A stretch of DNA of 64,000 nt from Mercurialis annua (taxonomy: Eukaryota > Streptophyta > Magnoliopsida > Malpighiales > Euphorbiaceae), in contig NC_065573.1 of the NCBI RefSeq assembly GCF_937616625.2, positions 18,801,001-18,865,000 on the forward strand, in the 5' to 3' direction. The translations under genes were made by a program, and so were the position numbers. The notes under the pieces are model-generated. The model did no database searches. It was not told the DNA's origin and saw nothing but the letters and a program-made list of their open reading frames with translations. Below, piece by piece: positions 22,701-34,372 of the stretch. Each line of letters begins with the position of its first letter. Position 1 is the first letter of the stretch.

Positions 22701-23572
22701 CAGCCACATTATACCATTGGCAGCACATAAGTTAAAGCAGTAATGAACATAGTGTATGCAATTACCCTCTCAAGATCAGAAGCTTCAAAGGCAGGCAGCT
22801 TCAACTCTTCAACAGCCATTAGAAAGTTCTTTACATTCTCAAAATACTGATAGGCTGCTGGTAATGGCTGAGAATGAGATTCTCTATTTAACGATTGCAA
22901 AGGCGCTTGATTCTCCACAACCTTCAAACAATTCCCAAAATCAGACAATTCAAACATAGAGAAACACTCAATACCCAAAATAATATTCGGTTCTTGCTCA
23001 AATCAACACACAACGAACTCTTGTTAATTAATTACAAGATAACCAATGAGCTATAGCTCAAATGCTATAAACACCGGGCAGCATTCTGCTAAGATCGTGG
23101 GTTCTATTCCTCCCACAAGCGCTCCCCTCTCCAATTATCAACCAAAAGAAAACTACAAGATAGAATACAAACATTGCAATGTAATTAACTACCTTGGGCA
23201 CTGCTCCAGGGTGAACCTTGTTAATGGCATTACAAAGAATCAATCCATTTCTCAAGCGAGAAACAAACTCTTTCTCCGACGGATGGCTCGAAAACCCTAA
23301 TGGACCAACAAAGCTTTCAAGCCACTCAGCAGCATGGAACCGTCTCCAAGCTACAAAATTTAATAATCAATCCATCAAATTACCATAAACCCACAATGGC
23401 ATACAATAGACCAAAGCTTTTACAAAATCTTGAAAAGAAAAAAGAATTGAAATTTTCTCAGTAACCAAACAAATAAAATTTCAAGAAACAAGAAACAAAA
23501 TAACAGACCTGCATCTTCAGCTTTTCTTGAAGCCAATATATCATGAAACTCAGTTCTTTCATAATTCTCCAT
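16756..23572 (-). CDS. Kinesin-14 with N-terminal calponin-homology domain (KIN-14 CH subgroup)
   Basis: Eighteen exons join in frame to 1043 residues: 23572-23509, 23350-23193, 22921-22766, 22669-22423, 21904-21813, 21744-21673, 21539-21432, 21342-21268, 20782-20701, 20586-20491, 20384-20211, 19998-19892, 19582-19239, 18915-18665, 18562-18399, 18138-17450, 17114-16939, 16832-16756. A CH domain ([20 protein letters not shown]) lies at about residues 40-165 and a coiled-coil linker at about 210-380. The motor starts at [10 protein letters not shown] (about 384), with P-loop GQTGSGKT near 467, SSRSH at about 587-591, LVDLAGSE at about 614 and the [14 protein letters not shown] helix. The serine-rich tail ends near RTPPPVH. 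Plant members are microtubule motors, some binding actin through CH; directionality is inferred from family. Intron 2 has a SINE and two other introns have MITE-like inserts. Confidence 0.95.
18185..18364. mobile_element. hAT-type MITE remnant in a kinesin intron
   Basis: The minus-strand end TAGGGTGTGTGCATTCCG and the repeated words AACCGAA, GGTTCGG and TTCGGTTTG are typical of plant hAT-like MITEs with (T)AGGGGTGTGCA ends. A related sequence is at 19628-19839. The left border is approximate and no target duplication was found. Confidence 0.5.
19628..19839. mobile_element. hAT-type MITE remnant in a kinesin intron
   Basis: Begins TAGGGGTGTGCATACAATTC, contains AACCGAATC/GGTTCAGT words in both orientations and ends near GACCCACTA. 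The right terminus is degenerate. It lies in the intron between the exon ending in the P-loop and the next motor exon. Confidence 0.55.
23042..23153 (+). mobile_element. Short tRNA-derived SINE in kinesin intron 2
   Basis: About 112 bp with a box A-like stretch (TATAGCTCAAATGCTATA) and a box B-like stretch (GTGGGTTCTATTCC), flanked by perfect 9-bp direct repeats TACAAGATA at 23033-23041 and 23154-23162. It lies in the intron between the second and third kinesin exons. Confidence 0.7.
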
Positions 23573-24499
23573 CAAACAACAAACTAAAAACATAGAAATT
23601 AAAAAACCCACATAAGAAAAAACCTTAATAAATATTCTAAAGCAATAAATTTGTAAACTTTTATTCAATATCAAAAATAAATGAGCATACTTTTTGTTTC
23701 CTTGTATTGGTCTCTGTTCTCAAACTTAGTAACCATCAAACCCTAAAAAGAGTCTGAGGAACAAAACCCAGAAAGGGATGAGAGAATCAAGTGAAAAACT
23801 GGTAAATTTTCTTGATTTTTTTTTTTTGACCTTTTGGTTTGGGTCTGAATCTATGGCTATTGAATTGTAACGTTAACTTTTTTAGAGGCTAATTTTTGAA
23901 TTCAAATGTGTAGGGTCTTTGAAGAGGATCATGGCCGTTTAATTTGACACGTTTAAAGTTCAATCTGACTGTTCATATTCGAGCATGTTTAACTTTTGAG
24001 TGTTTTTATTTTTATTTTTGATTAGAGATTTGATGATTTTTTTGTCTTTGAAATTGTGATTTTCCATTTATAGGAGGGATTGTAATCTTTATAGATCTCA
24101 AAATTTATGGATTTACCCAAAGTGAACTTGTTTTTCTTCTTTTATAAGTTTGGAATCGGATGTGTAAATATTTCACACTTGTAATTACTTTGCAATTATT
24201 TTCTCCATCTTAAATTTAATTTATATTTAATTAATTTTTTTACATTATTTATGTTTAAGATAAGAGAATTTTAAATTAATATTATATCATTAATATTTAA
24301 ATTTATAAAATGTTAAGAGTTTTAGCTTTATATTAATGTTTAAAATTTATGCATTATTATTTTGTACATTATTTAATTATAATTTTCTAATAGAAAATGT
24401 TAACATGGACAACGAAATATCTATTACCATGCCACTAATAAAGATATGATAGTTTATATTTGAAATTGTAAAGTTCAAAATGTGTTTGAAACAAAAGGG
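23573..24499. other. Upstream region of the kinesin gene
   Basis: Contains the probable 5' UTR and promoter of the minus-strand kinesin gene. The sequence is AT-rich; 23700-23800 has CCTTGTATTGG and AACCCTAAAAAG words but no assignable element. No coding frame is supported. Confidence 0.4.
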
Positions 24500-25615
24500 G
24501 ATTATTTTCCAAATACCTGTTTTTGGCAAAGTATTTATACCATTTTGGCACATTTTTTTTTTATTTTTTACGCTACCTATTTTTCTAATTTATTTATCAA
24601 AAATATCCATTATATAAAGAAGGCTTATCTCATTTTAGGTTAAACTGTTACATAACCACTTTTTTTTCTCTCTTTTCTCTCTCAAAGTTCTCTTTTCTTT
24701 TCTTTTTTTCTTCTTTTTTTCATTTGATTTTCAGTTTGTCTCCTCCGATTTTTTTCCATTCGTCTTTCCAGTCGCGCTTCCGTTCGTCTTCCGATGAATT
24801 TCTTGTCGTTTTCGGTCATTTTTTTGTTCGTCTTTTCCGTTCGCGCTAGTCCGTTCGTCTCTTCCGTTCGCGATATGAATTTCTCGACTCGTTTTTAGAT
24901 TTGTGTAATTTTTTTAATTTTTTGAAATAATTTAAATATTTTGTAAATAAATTATTGTAGATCTATAATTTTTTTTATAATATCGTTCTATTATTAATAT
25001 AATTATTTATTTTATCTTCTTTTATTCATAGATTTGTTTATTGCAACTGATTTTGTAAATAACAAATTGATTTATGGTGCATTTGTAGTAATCTTATAAT
25101 ATTTTTACGTTTTAGTGTATTTTTGGTGTATTTAGTGTATTTCTGCCATTTTTTAGTATATCTATGGTGTATTTACAATGTTTATGGTGTATTTGCAGTG
25201 TTTATGGTGTATTTGCAGTGTTTATAGTGTATTTGCAGTGTTTCATGGTATAGACCATAAAAAACACTACAAAATGCAATAAATACACTTAAAAACAATA
25301 TATATACATTAATCTTACACTACAAAAACACCATAAAAACACTATATTTACACTTTTGTTACATTATACAAAAATAAAAAAAATCCATAAAAAATCTATA
25401 AAAAAAATAAATTATTAAAAACTGAAAAATAGGGTTATGCAATCGGTCGGTTCGGTCGACCGAACCGAAAAACCAAAATTAAAAACGGAAAAAGGTATTT
25501 GTGAAATTAAAAAAAAAAGGTAATTTCGTAAATAAAAAAAGTCAAAACTTGGCAGGTAAAATTGTAAATTAGTTAGCAAAATATGTATTTCAGAAAATTA
25601 TCACAAAGAAAAATG
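24500..25615. mobile_element. Probable non-autonomous DNA element with internal inverted blocks
   Basis: The left block GATTATTTTCCAAATACCTG resembles the complement of the right block (ATGTATTTCAGAAAATTATC). The interior has a CT-rich stretch with repeated CCGTTCG/GTCTTCCG words (24760-24890), a 20-bp tandem array (25161-25240) and a roughly inverted counterpart (25255-25350). Ends and target duplication are unclear, so the boundaries are approximate. Confidence 0.4.
25161..25240. repeat. 20-bp tandem array, four units
   Basis: Four consecutive 20-bp units of the form TTTATGGTGTATTTGCAGTG, the first diverged. Downstream, complementary words (AATACAC, AACACTAC, ACACCATAAAAACAC) occur, so the region could fold into a long imperfect stem. 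Confidence 0.9.
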
Positions 25616-25720
25616 GTGATTCGGCTCAATTCCAAAACTACTTAATCGATGTTGAAATTTTTAAATCTATTAACTCAACGGGCTACAAAAGAATTTCACA
25701 AGATCACTATAAAATTAGTA

Positions 25721-26396
25721 TTCCCTCCGTCTCAATAGAGTTGTCCACTTTGAGAAAAAAAATTGTGCTGAAATTCTTGTCCACTTTCAAAGAGTAACAT
25801 TTTTAAAAAGCAGAAGGTACAAAAAAATTCTTGACTTTTTCTCAAAAATACGGATCAGTCTTTTTACTTTTTTGGACACAATTAAGCACTCGTGTTTTGA
25901 AATTGAACAATTAAACCCTCATTATTTTAAAATCGAACAAATAAACCCTTTTAGTTTACTTTTGGTACACTTATCCCCTTATATTTTCGGTAAATATTTT
26001 AAACATTAAAATTATTTTTGAACTTTTTTTCTATATGATTATGAGAGATATGTCAGCTATTAACGAGTGTTTTTAAAGGTGTTGGATGAAAGGAGTTATT
26101 TGTTTTATTTCAAAACAAAGAGGGTTTAATTATACCTAAAAAAGTAAAAGGGCTGATCTCTATTTTTATAAAAAAATACGAGGATTTTTTTTATACCTTT
26201 TGCCTTTTTAAAACAAAATCTTTATATTCTACCCCTATTTAAATTCCACTAATAAGGTAAATAGAAAGTGTACTCTACATTAAACAAGAGTAATAAGAAA
26301 AATAGAGAAAAACATTATAAAATACATAACAATAATTATTTTTTCTTAAACTGTATGATAAAGGCAAAGTAGACAACTCTATTAGGACGAAAGAAA
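25721..26396. mobile_element. Stowaway-like MITE carrying a nested insertion
   Basis: The left end TTCCCTCCGTCTCAATAGAG is inverted relative to the right end CTCTATTAGGACGAAAGAAA; both continue into matching GTTGTCCACTTT arms. TA flanks it at 25719-25720 and 26397-26398. Without the nested element (25809-26204 plus one 9-bp repeat) it would be about 271 bp, a normal size for Stowaway. Confidence 0.82.
25809..26204. mobile_element. MULE-like MITE nested in the Stowaway element
   Basis: Flanked by a perfect 9-bp direct repeat TTTTTAAAA (25800-25808 and 26205-26213). The inverted arms align over more than 60 bp: AGAAGGTACAAAAAAATTC at the left and the complement of GATTTTTTTTATACCTTTTG at the right, both leading into GATCAG(T/C)C...TTTTACTTTTTT. 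Non-coding. Confidence 0.8.
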
Positions 26397-26808
26397 TATT
26401 TTTTAACCAGCACGCACCAAACTTAATAGTTTGTCGATCAACACAAAACTATTATCAATTTTATTTATAGGATCGCAAAAAACACCTTTACATAGAGATT
26501 TGATTTTTATCTTCCCATGTCACTAAAATTCTATTTTCGAAAACAATAATAAGACTCTCAAACAATATACATTGATTTGAATGTTACAAAGTAATCTTCA
26601 AGAGATTGAGCAAGAAATATAGCTCATATTTTGTTCGTGGTCATTCTACATAGCCAAAAGAGTTAGTACCTTAATGTGTATCACATGGAGTGATATCTCA
26701 AAGTCCTAAGACTTAGAATTCAAAATAGATATGTTATACCTCTTCTCTTAATTCAATAATTACCACTATATATGTACGCTATATAGTACCATATGGTTTA
26801 AGAATACA

Positions 26809-27206
26809 ATCATATTTCTTGCACGATCAAAATTAGATTTAGACAAAATAAGATCACATCAGAAGCATACAATTATATGCCCTGCTTTGAATAGGATCAT
26901 CTTGTGATCGTATGGTTGCTTGTATATGACTATAGTTCAAATGTCCATTTATATATGATCGTGTTGCTTTTGACATATGGTTGTATGCTGCCATATAAAT
27001 GTATATGATCATATTCCTTGCACGATCAAAATTAGATTTTAGATTTAGACAAAATATGATCACATCAGAAGCGTACAATCATATGCCATGCTTTGTATAC
27101 AATCATCTTGCGATTGCATGGTTGCTTGTATTTGGCTCTAGTTCAAATGTCCATTTATATATGATCGTGTTTCTTTGGCATACTGTTGTATGATGTGATA
27201 CAAATG
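26809..27206. repeat. Tandem duplication of about 199 bp
   Basis: Two consecutive units start ATCATATT(T/C)CTTGCACGAT at 26809 and 27008. They share GATTTAGACAAAATA, TCACATCAGAAGC and CAAATGTCCATTTATATATG. Divergence of several percent suggests an old duplication. Small open frames cross it on both strands without recognisable products. The flanking 26397-26808 holds nothing I can name. Confidence 0.8.
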
Positions 27207-27348
27207 TATGTGAGTTTTGATGCAGGCTAAATTAAACCATAATCTCTAAGACTTTATATAGAGCAATTAACTATTGATTAGAACAAATACTCGAATGTTT
27301 TAGCTTACAAAAATATAAATTTTGAGATTTCTAATATTAATTATTTAA

Positions 27349-27659
27349 GGCCAAATGACTAAAAAATTCCAAACATTTCATGAAAGTTTCACAAAAATCC
27401 AAACCTTTCAATTTTATATAATTTTATCCTGAAACGCATGATTTCGTTTCAATTATGTCGAATTATACAATTTTGCTTATGTGGCGCTAATGTGTGGCAT
27501 GCCATATCAGCGCCACGTAGGCTCCAAATTAGTAAAATCACGTAGTTGGACATTATTGAAACAAAATTATGCGTTTCGGGACAAATTGGATAAAATAGAA
27601 AGGTTTGACCTTTTATGAAATTTTCTTCAAAATTTTGGCTTTTTTTTGTTCATTTGGCC
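27349..27659. mobile_element. MITE, GGCCAAATGA termini
   Basis: Ends GGCCAAATGACTAAAAAA and the complement TTTTTTGTTCATTTGGCC. A 9-bp target duplication with one mismatch flanks it (ATTATTTAA 27340-27348, ATTAATTAA 27660-27668). Internal arms with AAACGCATGATTTCGTTTC / GAAACAAAATTATGCGTTTC are inverted. Non-coding. Confidence 0.78.
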
Positions 27660-27814
27660 ATTAATTAATTCAAGGAAATTAAGTATAACTATTTAATAAA
27701 TCTAATGTAAGAATAAATAAATCTAAATTATTAACGATATATAAATTGGTAGGTCTCGTTTGTCTTGTCTATCAAGTTTTGATCTCTGAGTCTACAGAAT
27801 TGTCATTGTTAGTC

Positions 27815-28086
27815 AATGGCAGGAAGCATTGGTGGTATCTAAGGAAGTTCCCCTTAGGTTAACTAAAGAAGAAAATGAAATTATTAGTTTAACGAATGAT
27901 CAATATGAGGAGACGGAAATCAAATCCCTTTTTTGCTTGGATGGGATATTATTCAAAAATAAAACAGTTAATATCAAAACGGCGAGGCGCACGTTCAATC
28001 CAATATCAAAATTAAATAAGGGTTATGGATTGAAACCTTGTCCGGATGAATATCTTTATGTTTCAATTCTATTCCATTCGCGATAA
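27815..28086 (+). pseudogene. LINE ORF1 N-terminal fragment (DUF4283 type)
   Basis: The frame includes LRLTKEENEIISL, ETEIKSLFCLDGILF and NKTVNIKTARRTFN. This matches the general pattern of plant LINE ORF1 N-termini (LTEEE, LVGKILTDKTVN-like), an RNA-binding DUF4283 region. A stop separates a possible start (ATGGCAGGAAGCATTGG at 27815) from the main frame at 27829. Only about 85 codons survive and no zinc knuckle follows. Confidence 0.6.
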
Positions 28087-28199
28087 AAAGAGAGTTAATA
28101 ATTTAGGAGTTCTTGTATTTTTGACAATTAACTTCTAATACTAAAGGAGGTGAACATGGATTAGTCCCTGAAAGATATAATATTCGCTAATATACCTAT

Positions 28200-29712
28200 G
28201 GATTAGGGTTCTCAATGTACCCTTTTGAAGAATGACAAAAGCTATGGCTACAGTTTTTGTCCATATTGATATGTGCAAAATACACCTATGTTTAAGAGTC
28301 AATTTCGCATGCTTTCGTTATACATTGTCATGCTTTTATCCCATGTTTGTGTGCTTATTGTATGTGTTAGCATTTCAGGGAAAACGGAGCAATGTGAAGT
28401 GTTTTGGGCATAAAGAAGGAAGGATTCAAGTATCGGAAAAGAAGCGAGTCGAAGAGTAAAGAAAACGAGCGATATTTGGCTGAAATAAGGAAGGGCTCGA
28501 TTGAGCCCTTCACTTACCAAGAGGGGCTCGATCGAGCCCCATGATGAAATGTGTCCAGGGATTTCTCAAGGCATAGGGCTCGATCGAGCCCTCACTTATA
28601 AGTGGATGGCTCAATCGAGCCACATAAAAAATGGGCTCAGGATTCAAATTTGATACAAGGACAAGACTTAAGGCTCACTTCTATTTTTGGACCAACACTC
28701 TTTTGGTGGGTGTCTTTTGTTTCCTCTTTTGTAACACCTATAAATACAACTTTATTTCATTTTAAGGTATGCAACATTTATGAGTTTTTGAATATTCTCT
28801 TAGTTATCTCTTTTTAGACTAGTTTTCATCTTCAGGATTGAAGATTCCTCCATTGTTGAATGTTTGAAGCTTTTATTTGAGATTGAAGTTTTATTATTGA
28901 AGATTTATATTCTCTATTTCATGTTCTTGTTCATTAGTGCTACACGGATAACTAATCTTTACTTTTAATGTCTATTGCTCATTTAATTAGTTTTATTGTT
29001 GTTTTAGCCATGAGTGGCTAAATCCCCTTTGTTGGGGGCTGATATGAATCCTAGTTAGATGTATGTTTGGGTTAGGGTTTGGGTTAGTTTGTTGTTTTAG
29101 TTAATGTTCTTAATGCATGCTTAGGAGTAGCTACCTAAAGTGTATATTGTTAGATTAATCCTCACTTTGAGAGAGAGTTTATTAATTGGAATCAATTGAC
29201 TAGATGCTTAATTAGTGACATCATGAGAGTGGGTTAGTAATTAGGTGGCCTTTGAGTTGTGATTAATTGCTAATTGCTCTAATTAGGTTTAGTGCTACGA
29301 GAGTAGGTTAATCTTGATTAGTTGTAGTTTGTGACTCTTTGAGGCTCGAGAGAGCAGGAGTTGTGACTTAGAAACACTCGGTCCGCGTTTTATGAACCTA
29401 AACCCAAGTCCCGATAATGCCTTAACCTAGTTGGATTATTGACCTCCAACCCTTTCTATTGATTGAATTACGCTAGTTGTTAATTGTTTTAATCATTTAC
29501 CACTGTTCATTTATTATTGAATTGCAAGTTAGTTTTTTGTTAGTTTATTAATTTCTAGTTTGGATTTCGTAGTGTTAATTAAACAACCTAATTACTCGTT
29601 TGCTTTCCAAATTGAAAATCCAGATCATATCTCGTTCACTTTAAACCTTTTGTCCTCGTGGGATCGATATCCGATTTCTGGATTTATTACTAGTTGGCTT
29701 TTTGGCTAACAC
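28200..29712. mobile_element. Probable LTR-retrotransposon LTR or remnant
   Basis: The tail (TCGTGGGATCGATATCCGAT, then ATTACTAGTTGGC and GGCTAACA) resembles the 3' end of plant Gypsy LTRs with their conserved 'GTGGGATCGA' block. A matching TGTTAGC occurs at about 28363. No target duplication or full partner LTR is seen, so borders are uncertain. A palindrome cluster lies within (28491-28621). No coding sequence is supported. Confidence 0.45.
28491..28621. repeat. Four GGCTCGATCGAGCC palindromes
   Basis: Near-perfect palindromes lie at 28491-28510 (centre TCGATTGA), 28523-28540, 28575-28592 and 28608-28621. The middle two are exact (GGGGCTCGATCGAGCCCC and AGGGCTCGATCGAGCCCT). They share one core but have different flanks, so they are not a simple tandem repeat. 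Confidence 0.95.
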
Positions 29713-29776
29713 ATATACATATGTGGCATTAAAGAATGGGAGTCATCTTTTAGCGGAGCAACACAACTGATATGGA

Positions 29777-30500
29777 TTAGTCCTCGAATGATATGCAGAT
29801 CAATTCCAGTATCTCTGAGGCCTTTGAGGCGAACGTCTCGGTATTCCTTTTTAGGATGATGATAATTGTTTCTTTGACTTCCGGGACTATTGTTGCTCCT
29901 AGGTCTACTTCATTTTTTACATTTAGCTCTAGTTTAACCGTTGGGCTCTTTGGCATGTAGTCTTTTTCTCCGATATCATGGTTTAGTATTTCTTCAATAG
30001 GAAAGGTCTCGAACAATTTGAAAACTGACTTCTCGTAGCATTGTTGGGCAATTTCATGGTTTCCTTTTATAGTTATAGTTCTTTTACCTGTTGGTATTTT
30101 CATGGTGAGCGCTTTTATGCTGGTCATAGCCGCCGATTCGTAGAGAAAAGGTCTCCCCATAATCGTGTTGTAGGGGAGGTTGATATCCACTACGTGGAAT
30201 AATGTCGCTATTTCTTGATCTTTTTTGTCTCTTCCAATTTTCATCATCAGGGATTTTGCTCCTAATGGGAAGATGGGTGGTCCTCTGAATCCTGTAAGTT
30301 GGATCGTGACTTTATTTAATTTTGTGGATTTTCTTCCCAGACATTCGTAAGCCTCTCGAGTCATTAGATTTATAGCGCTTGTTTCTTCTACTAATTCGCT
30401 TCATGTTCCAATTATCCATGATCATTGTTACCACTAGTGCATTATTATGCGGTTTTTTGGTGTATTCAAAATCTTCCTTGCTAAAGGTTACCGCTTGCAA
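29777..30500 (-). pseudogene. Ty3/Gypsy retropepsin (protease) fragment
   Basis: Two minus-strand frames (30500-30312 and 30364-29777) together resemble a Gypsy gag-pol protease region. The first has VTFSKEDFE and PHNNALVVTMIM; the second has YECLG, GFRGPPIFPLG, HVVDINLPYNTIMGRPFL and IKGNHEIAQQCY. The family's catalytic D-S/T-G would lie at the junction, which is frameshifted here, so it is not intact. No reverse transcriptase or integrase follows. Confidence 0.7.
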
Positions 30501-30743
30501 GGTTAGTAGTACAACTTTCTTTGTCGTCTGTTTTTTCTACTGGTGATACTTACTTGCTATCATGTTGATTGTTTGCGTTTGGCTCATGACAAGATGCATG
30601 GATCCCGCTAAAGATTAGACTGCATGGTCAGTTCCATCATGAATCATTCTGATCAATAGAGTTATTTCGGTTCGCAGAAAAGCTCCTTCACTAAAGTTTC
30701 AAAATTTTCCCACAAACCCAATTGATAGATTATGAACTCCAAT

Positions 30744-31909
30744 TGACGGATATGACCCGCAAAACAAGGTAGATGGTTAATCGGATGGCGGTTTGTTCGA
30801 TTAACTCTCTGATTCTTAAGTCAGTTTAGACTTGAAGCTGAAAAAAATAGTATTTTGAATGTGTTGCGTAATGGCGTAACTGAGCTCCTTTTGTAGTAGT
30901 GAGATTTGACCTGTTCGAGTCCTATAAGGAAAGGGATTATGATGCGGTTGCGGAAACAGGTTTTGAGCTCGTGGAGAAAAGAGAGCGCAATGTGGCGTAG
31001 TGGCAAGTTGGAGGTGTGCGATTTGGGCGGTTCCTGAGCCTAAATTTATTGGAAATGGACCAACGATCGATACCCATCAGCCTTGCTCATGGCCTACGTC
31101 ACTTTGGGGCCGAATTCCATCATATGCGCCTTCAAAATGACGTTTTTGTGATTTTGGCAGTTTTTTAGACTTCATTTCATTTTTCTTTACACTCAGTTCA
31201 AGGTTTTTATTTTGTTTTAATATTTAAACAACCTTATAAATTATTGAACGTCAGTTTTGGATATTTTGAGACGTGATTGTTTATTTTTCAAATTTTGGTA
31301 TTATGTGAACCAACAAACGTTTGATACCTAATTCCTAGTATTCGTATTATTGAATCAATAGGTTGTAGAAGTTAATTGCTGGCATTGTTTGTTAATCAAC
31401 AACTCTTATATTATCTTGTTCTTTATTGTGACTTCCGCTACCTCAGATTCCTTTAAGGAATAGGTTTCGAAGTAGGAAAGGGATTCTTACTTCTTAGCGT
31501 GATCTTATCTCTTTTCTTATTCGGGGAGGAATCCTGAATAGGGACGTCTTCCTATTTTGGTCTTCATTCTCGTTTAGGAAAATATCTCTTGATATATCTA
31601 GAAAATCTTATCTTTCAGATTCTCTCATTAATTATCGCATAGTAGTTGATTTCGGATTAGCCCCTCGACATGATTGTATTACCAAAGGTCGGTCTTTTGA
31701 GGTTTAGCCGACTCCTAAGAGAATTCGGCCAATGTATTGATTAAGCAAAGTCCGTACAAGTGTTCTCTAAGGCAGGCGAATCTCTTAGGATTCGGCCGTG
31801 CCGATACGTGTCACCGGTTTATTTCAGGTCGAATTCTGAAGTAGGCTTTTTCGGCCGAATCCTCATAAGACTCGATCCATCATTATGGTTGATATAAAAC
31901 GTGTTTTCA
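30744..31909. mobile_element. LTR-like sequence related to the solo LTR at 63329
   Basis: Shared words include TGACGGA/TGATGGA at the start, CTGCAAAACA or CCGCAAAACA, GATTAACTCTC(T/C)GAT, AAGTCAGTTTAGA, GAGCTCCTTTTGTAG and the repeated GAATTCGG/CGAATCCT blocks. The right end is near TTTCATCGG; no 5-bp target duplication is evident. Only about 250 bp separate it from the protease remnant, so any original element has lost most of its interior. 30501-30743 is not recognisable. Confidence 0.55.
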
Positions 31910-31924
31910 TCGGTAACAAAATTA

Positions 31925-33202
31925 TTTATAAATTAAAAAGGTGAAAGTAGAGTGCAATTATTAATTTGTGGAGTGCAAAAATCACTACCCTATTCATATC
32001 CTTCTAGATAGTTTTGATGATAAAATAAAAATGAAAAAGCAGGAACGAACATACACAATTATAGTTGAATCATTTGACTAATTTAACTTCAAAATGAAAT
32101 ATTCTAAAGTAGAATGTTCTAAAATGTATCAAATTAGTAACTGAAATATATAGAGTTGAAGAAACAAGCCTAAAAAGAAGATTTCTGAAATGTATTCAAA
32201 CAAAAAATAGTGAGAAACAAACTTGGCAAGTATATTTAGAATATATTTTCCATTTTAATTCAACAATTAGAAAGAAAGAGAAATACACTTCCATTTTAAG
32301 CTTTACCTATCAATAGTACTTTCTTTGGCAAGTTATCTCTTCATTTTTGGCAATCATTAGTTTGGTATCAACCATTTTTTTTCTCAAAAAAAAGCATAAC
32401 TGATTTTTTTGATTCAAAACTATAATATTCTTTGCTTTATGTAGAGAAAAATTGAGAACCCAATAAACTATTTATTTTACATTATCAAAATAAATATTAT
32501 TTTTTTAATCTACAGTGGCTCTATATTTTTTGTCAAACGTATATGATACTCGTTAAATGACTGAAATGTACTTTAAGTATTTTTAATTAATAAAAATTTA
32601 GCATGTATATACAGGTTAAATTATATTTTAAATCCTATCCTGTATATGTAAGAATATTTTTTAAATGTTACATTGTTTTTATATATATATATATATATAT
32701 ATGGGTTTTGAAAACGTTACGAAACTATATATATTCAGACTAAAAACTGTTTTTGCATTCTTTAAAAAAAATTCATGTAATTTACGCAAACAATACCTTA
32801 TAAAAAGTACCAAAAGAGGCAAAAAGATCCCACTCCCCAAGTAAATAAAACTCCCTATTATGGATAAATAGCTAGATTTAGTATCCTATCTGTCACATAT
32901 CCTAATTCTAGTCATACTTTCCTTCTTTAAACCTAAAGAATCCTTATCAATTTAATACACATATGTGTCTACATACTTATTTCATATAAATATAATATAT
33001 ACATATATATATAAATTAACCTATTTATACATCTATTCACTACTTTTTCCTTTCTTCTTCCCTTCTTTTTTATTAACATGATATTTTTTCTTTCAATCTC
33101 AAATACATAGATTTTGCAACATTTTTATTTTATTATTATTATTTTAGAGGATAGCTTGATTTGCAAGAAAGTAAAAAAAGGATGACAGAAGAGAAAAGAA
33201 AA
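31925..33202 (+). promoter_or_regulatory. Upstream region of the MADS-box gene
   Basis: About 1.3 kb of AT-rich sequence before the MADS start. It contains an (AT)n microsatellite (32680-32702), a CT-rich leader-like stretch (TTTTCCTTTCTTCTTCCC, 33046-33063) and TATAAATATA words near 32990, compatible with a core promoter. No specific operator is supported. Confidence 0.35.
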
Positions 33203-34315
33203 ATGGGGAGAGGGAAAATAGAGATAAAAAGAATAGAAAATTTGAATAGCAGACAAGTTACATTCTCTAAAAGACGAACGGGATTACTGAAAAAGGCGAA
33301 AGAATTATCGGTTCTTTGCGATGCTGAAGTTGCTGTTATTGTTTTTTCTAGCACAGGAAAGCTTTATGAATTCTCCAGCTCTAGGTATTTTTTTCTATTT
33401 TCTCGCCTTTTATTTCGCTTCATTATTCGAGAAATCTCGAATTTGCAACCTCGATTCTCAATTTTAATTATGTTTTTTTTATCTCCGTATAAAAAATGGT
33501 GTTACTAGTTTAATTTTTTGAATTCGAGTTCTTTTGTGTGATTGAATTGGTTTAATTAGCATCTGTGGTAGTTAGGGTTCATAATGTATCATAGAAATCG
33601 AGTCAATAAGAAGTTAAAATTGTAAGGACCATGGAAGTTTCATAAAATTAGTGACAGGTTTTAAGATAGGATTAGGTTTAAAATAATCAGTTTTAGGGTT
33701 TGTTTTTCATGGAAAGATAACTGATGATTAAGAAATTCTCATTATTGTAGAATTCTAATTATGGTAGGATATAACAAACTTTCCAATATAATTAAAGGGT
33801 TAGCATTTTGGGCTAACTATGTGTCTTGCGTGTTTTTTAGGATAATTCTTTTTTCAGAATATCTCTACTTTTATTTAGAATTTCACAAAAAATATAATGA
33901 AATAATAAATATATTACTTTTTTTTTGTAAATTTTATTTGAATAATTTAATATTTTGGGTTAAGTACTATATATCATATTCAAGTGATGGTTTTATTTTT
34001 AAATTTGAAAAAATATCAATGTTTGCTTCCTATATGTTAGATAACTGACAAGGAAGGGAATAAAATATTAAGAAAAATAGTAATCTTTGATATTCAAGAA
34101 AAATAATAATTATTATAATATAAATTCATGGGTGATAGCTGATGCACGGAAACCTCGACGAAGGTGCATTTTCCCGTTTTATAAATGTTTTTGTTTTCAA
34201 AACTCTCAAAAACCCTTCGAAAGCGTGTTGGGGCTGCTTCTATAAATAAAAAAAGTTGAATATTTCCTAAAAATAAATCTTGATCACTTATAAATATTTT
34301 TTTAAAAGAGTTCTA

Positions 34316-34372
<57 letters not shown>

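Noticed and set aside
33182..33202. Upstream in-frame ATG (33182) as the MADS start
   Set aside because: Would add seven residues before MGRGK, the near-universal start of type II plant MADS proteins; possible but less likely.
33761..34048. Open frame of 95 codons in MADS intron 1
   Set aside because: AT-rich phenylalanine/tyrosine/isoleucine translation, no start context, lies between validated exons.
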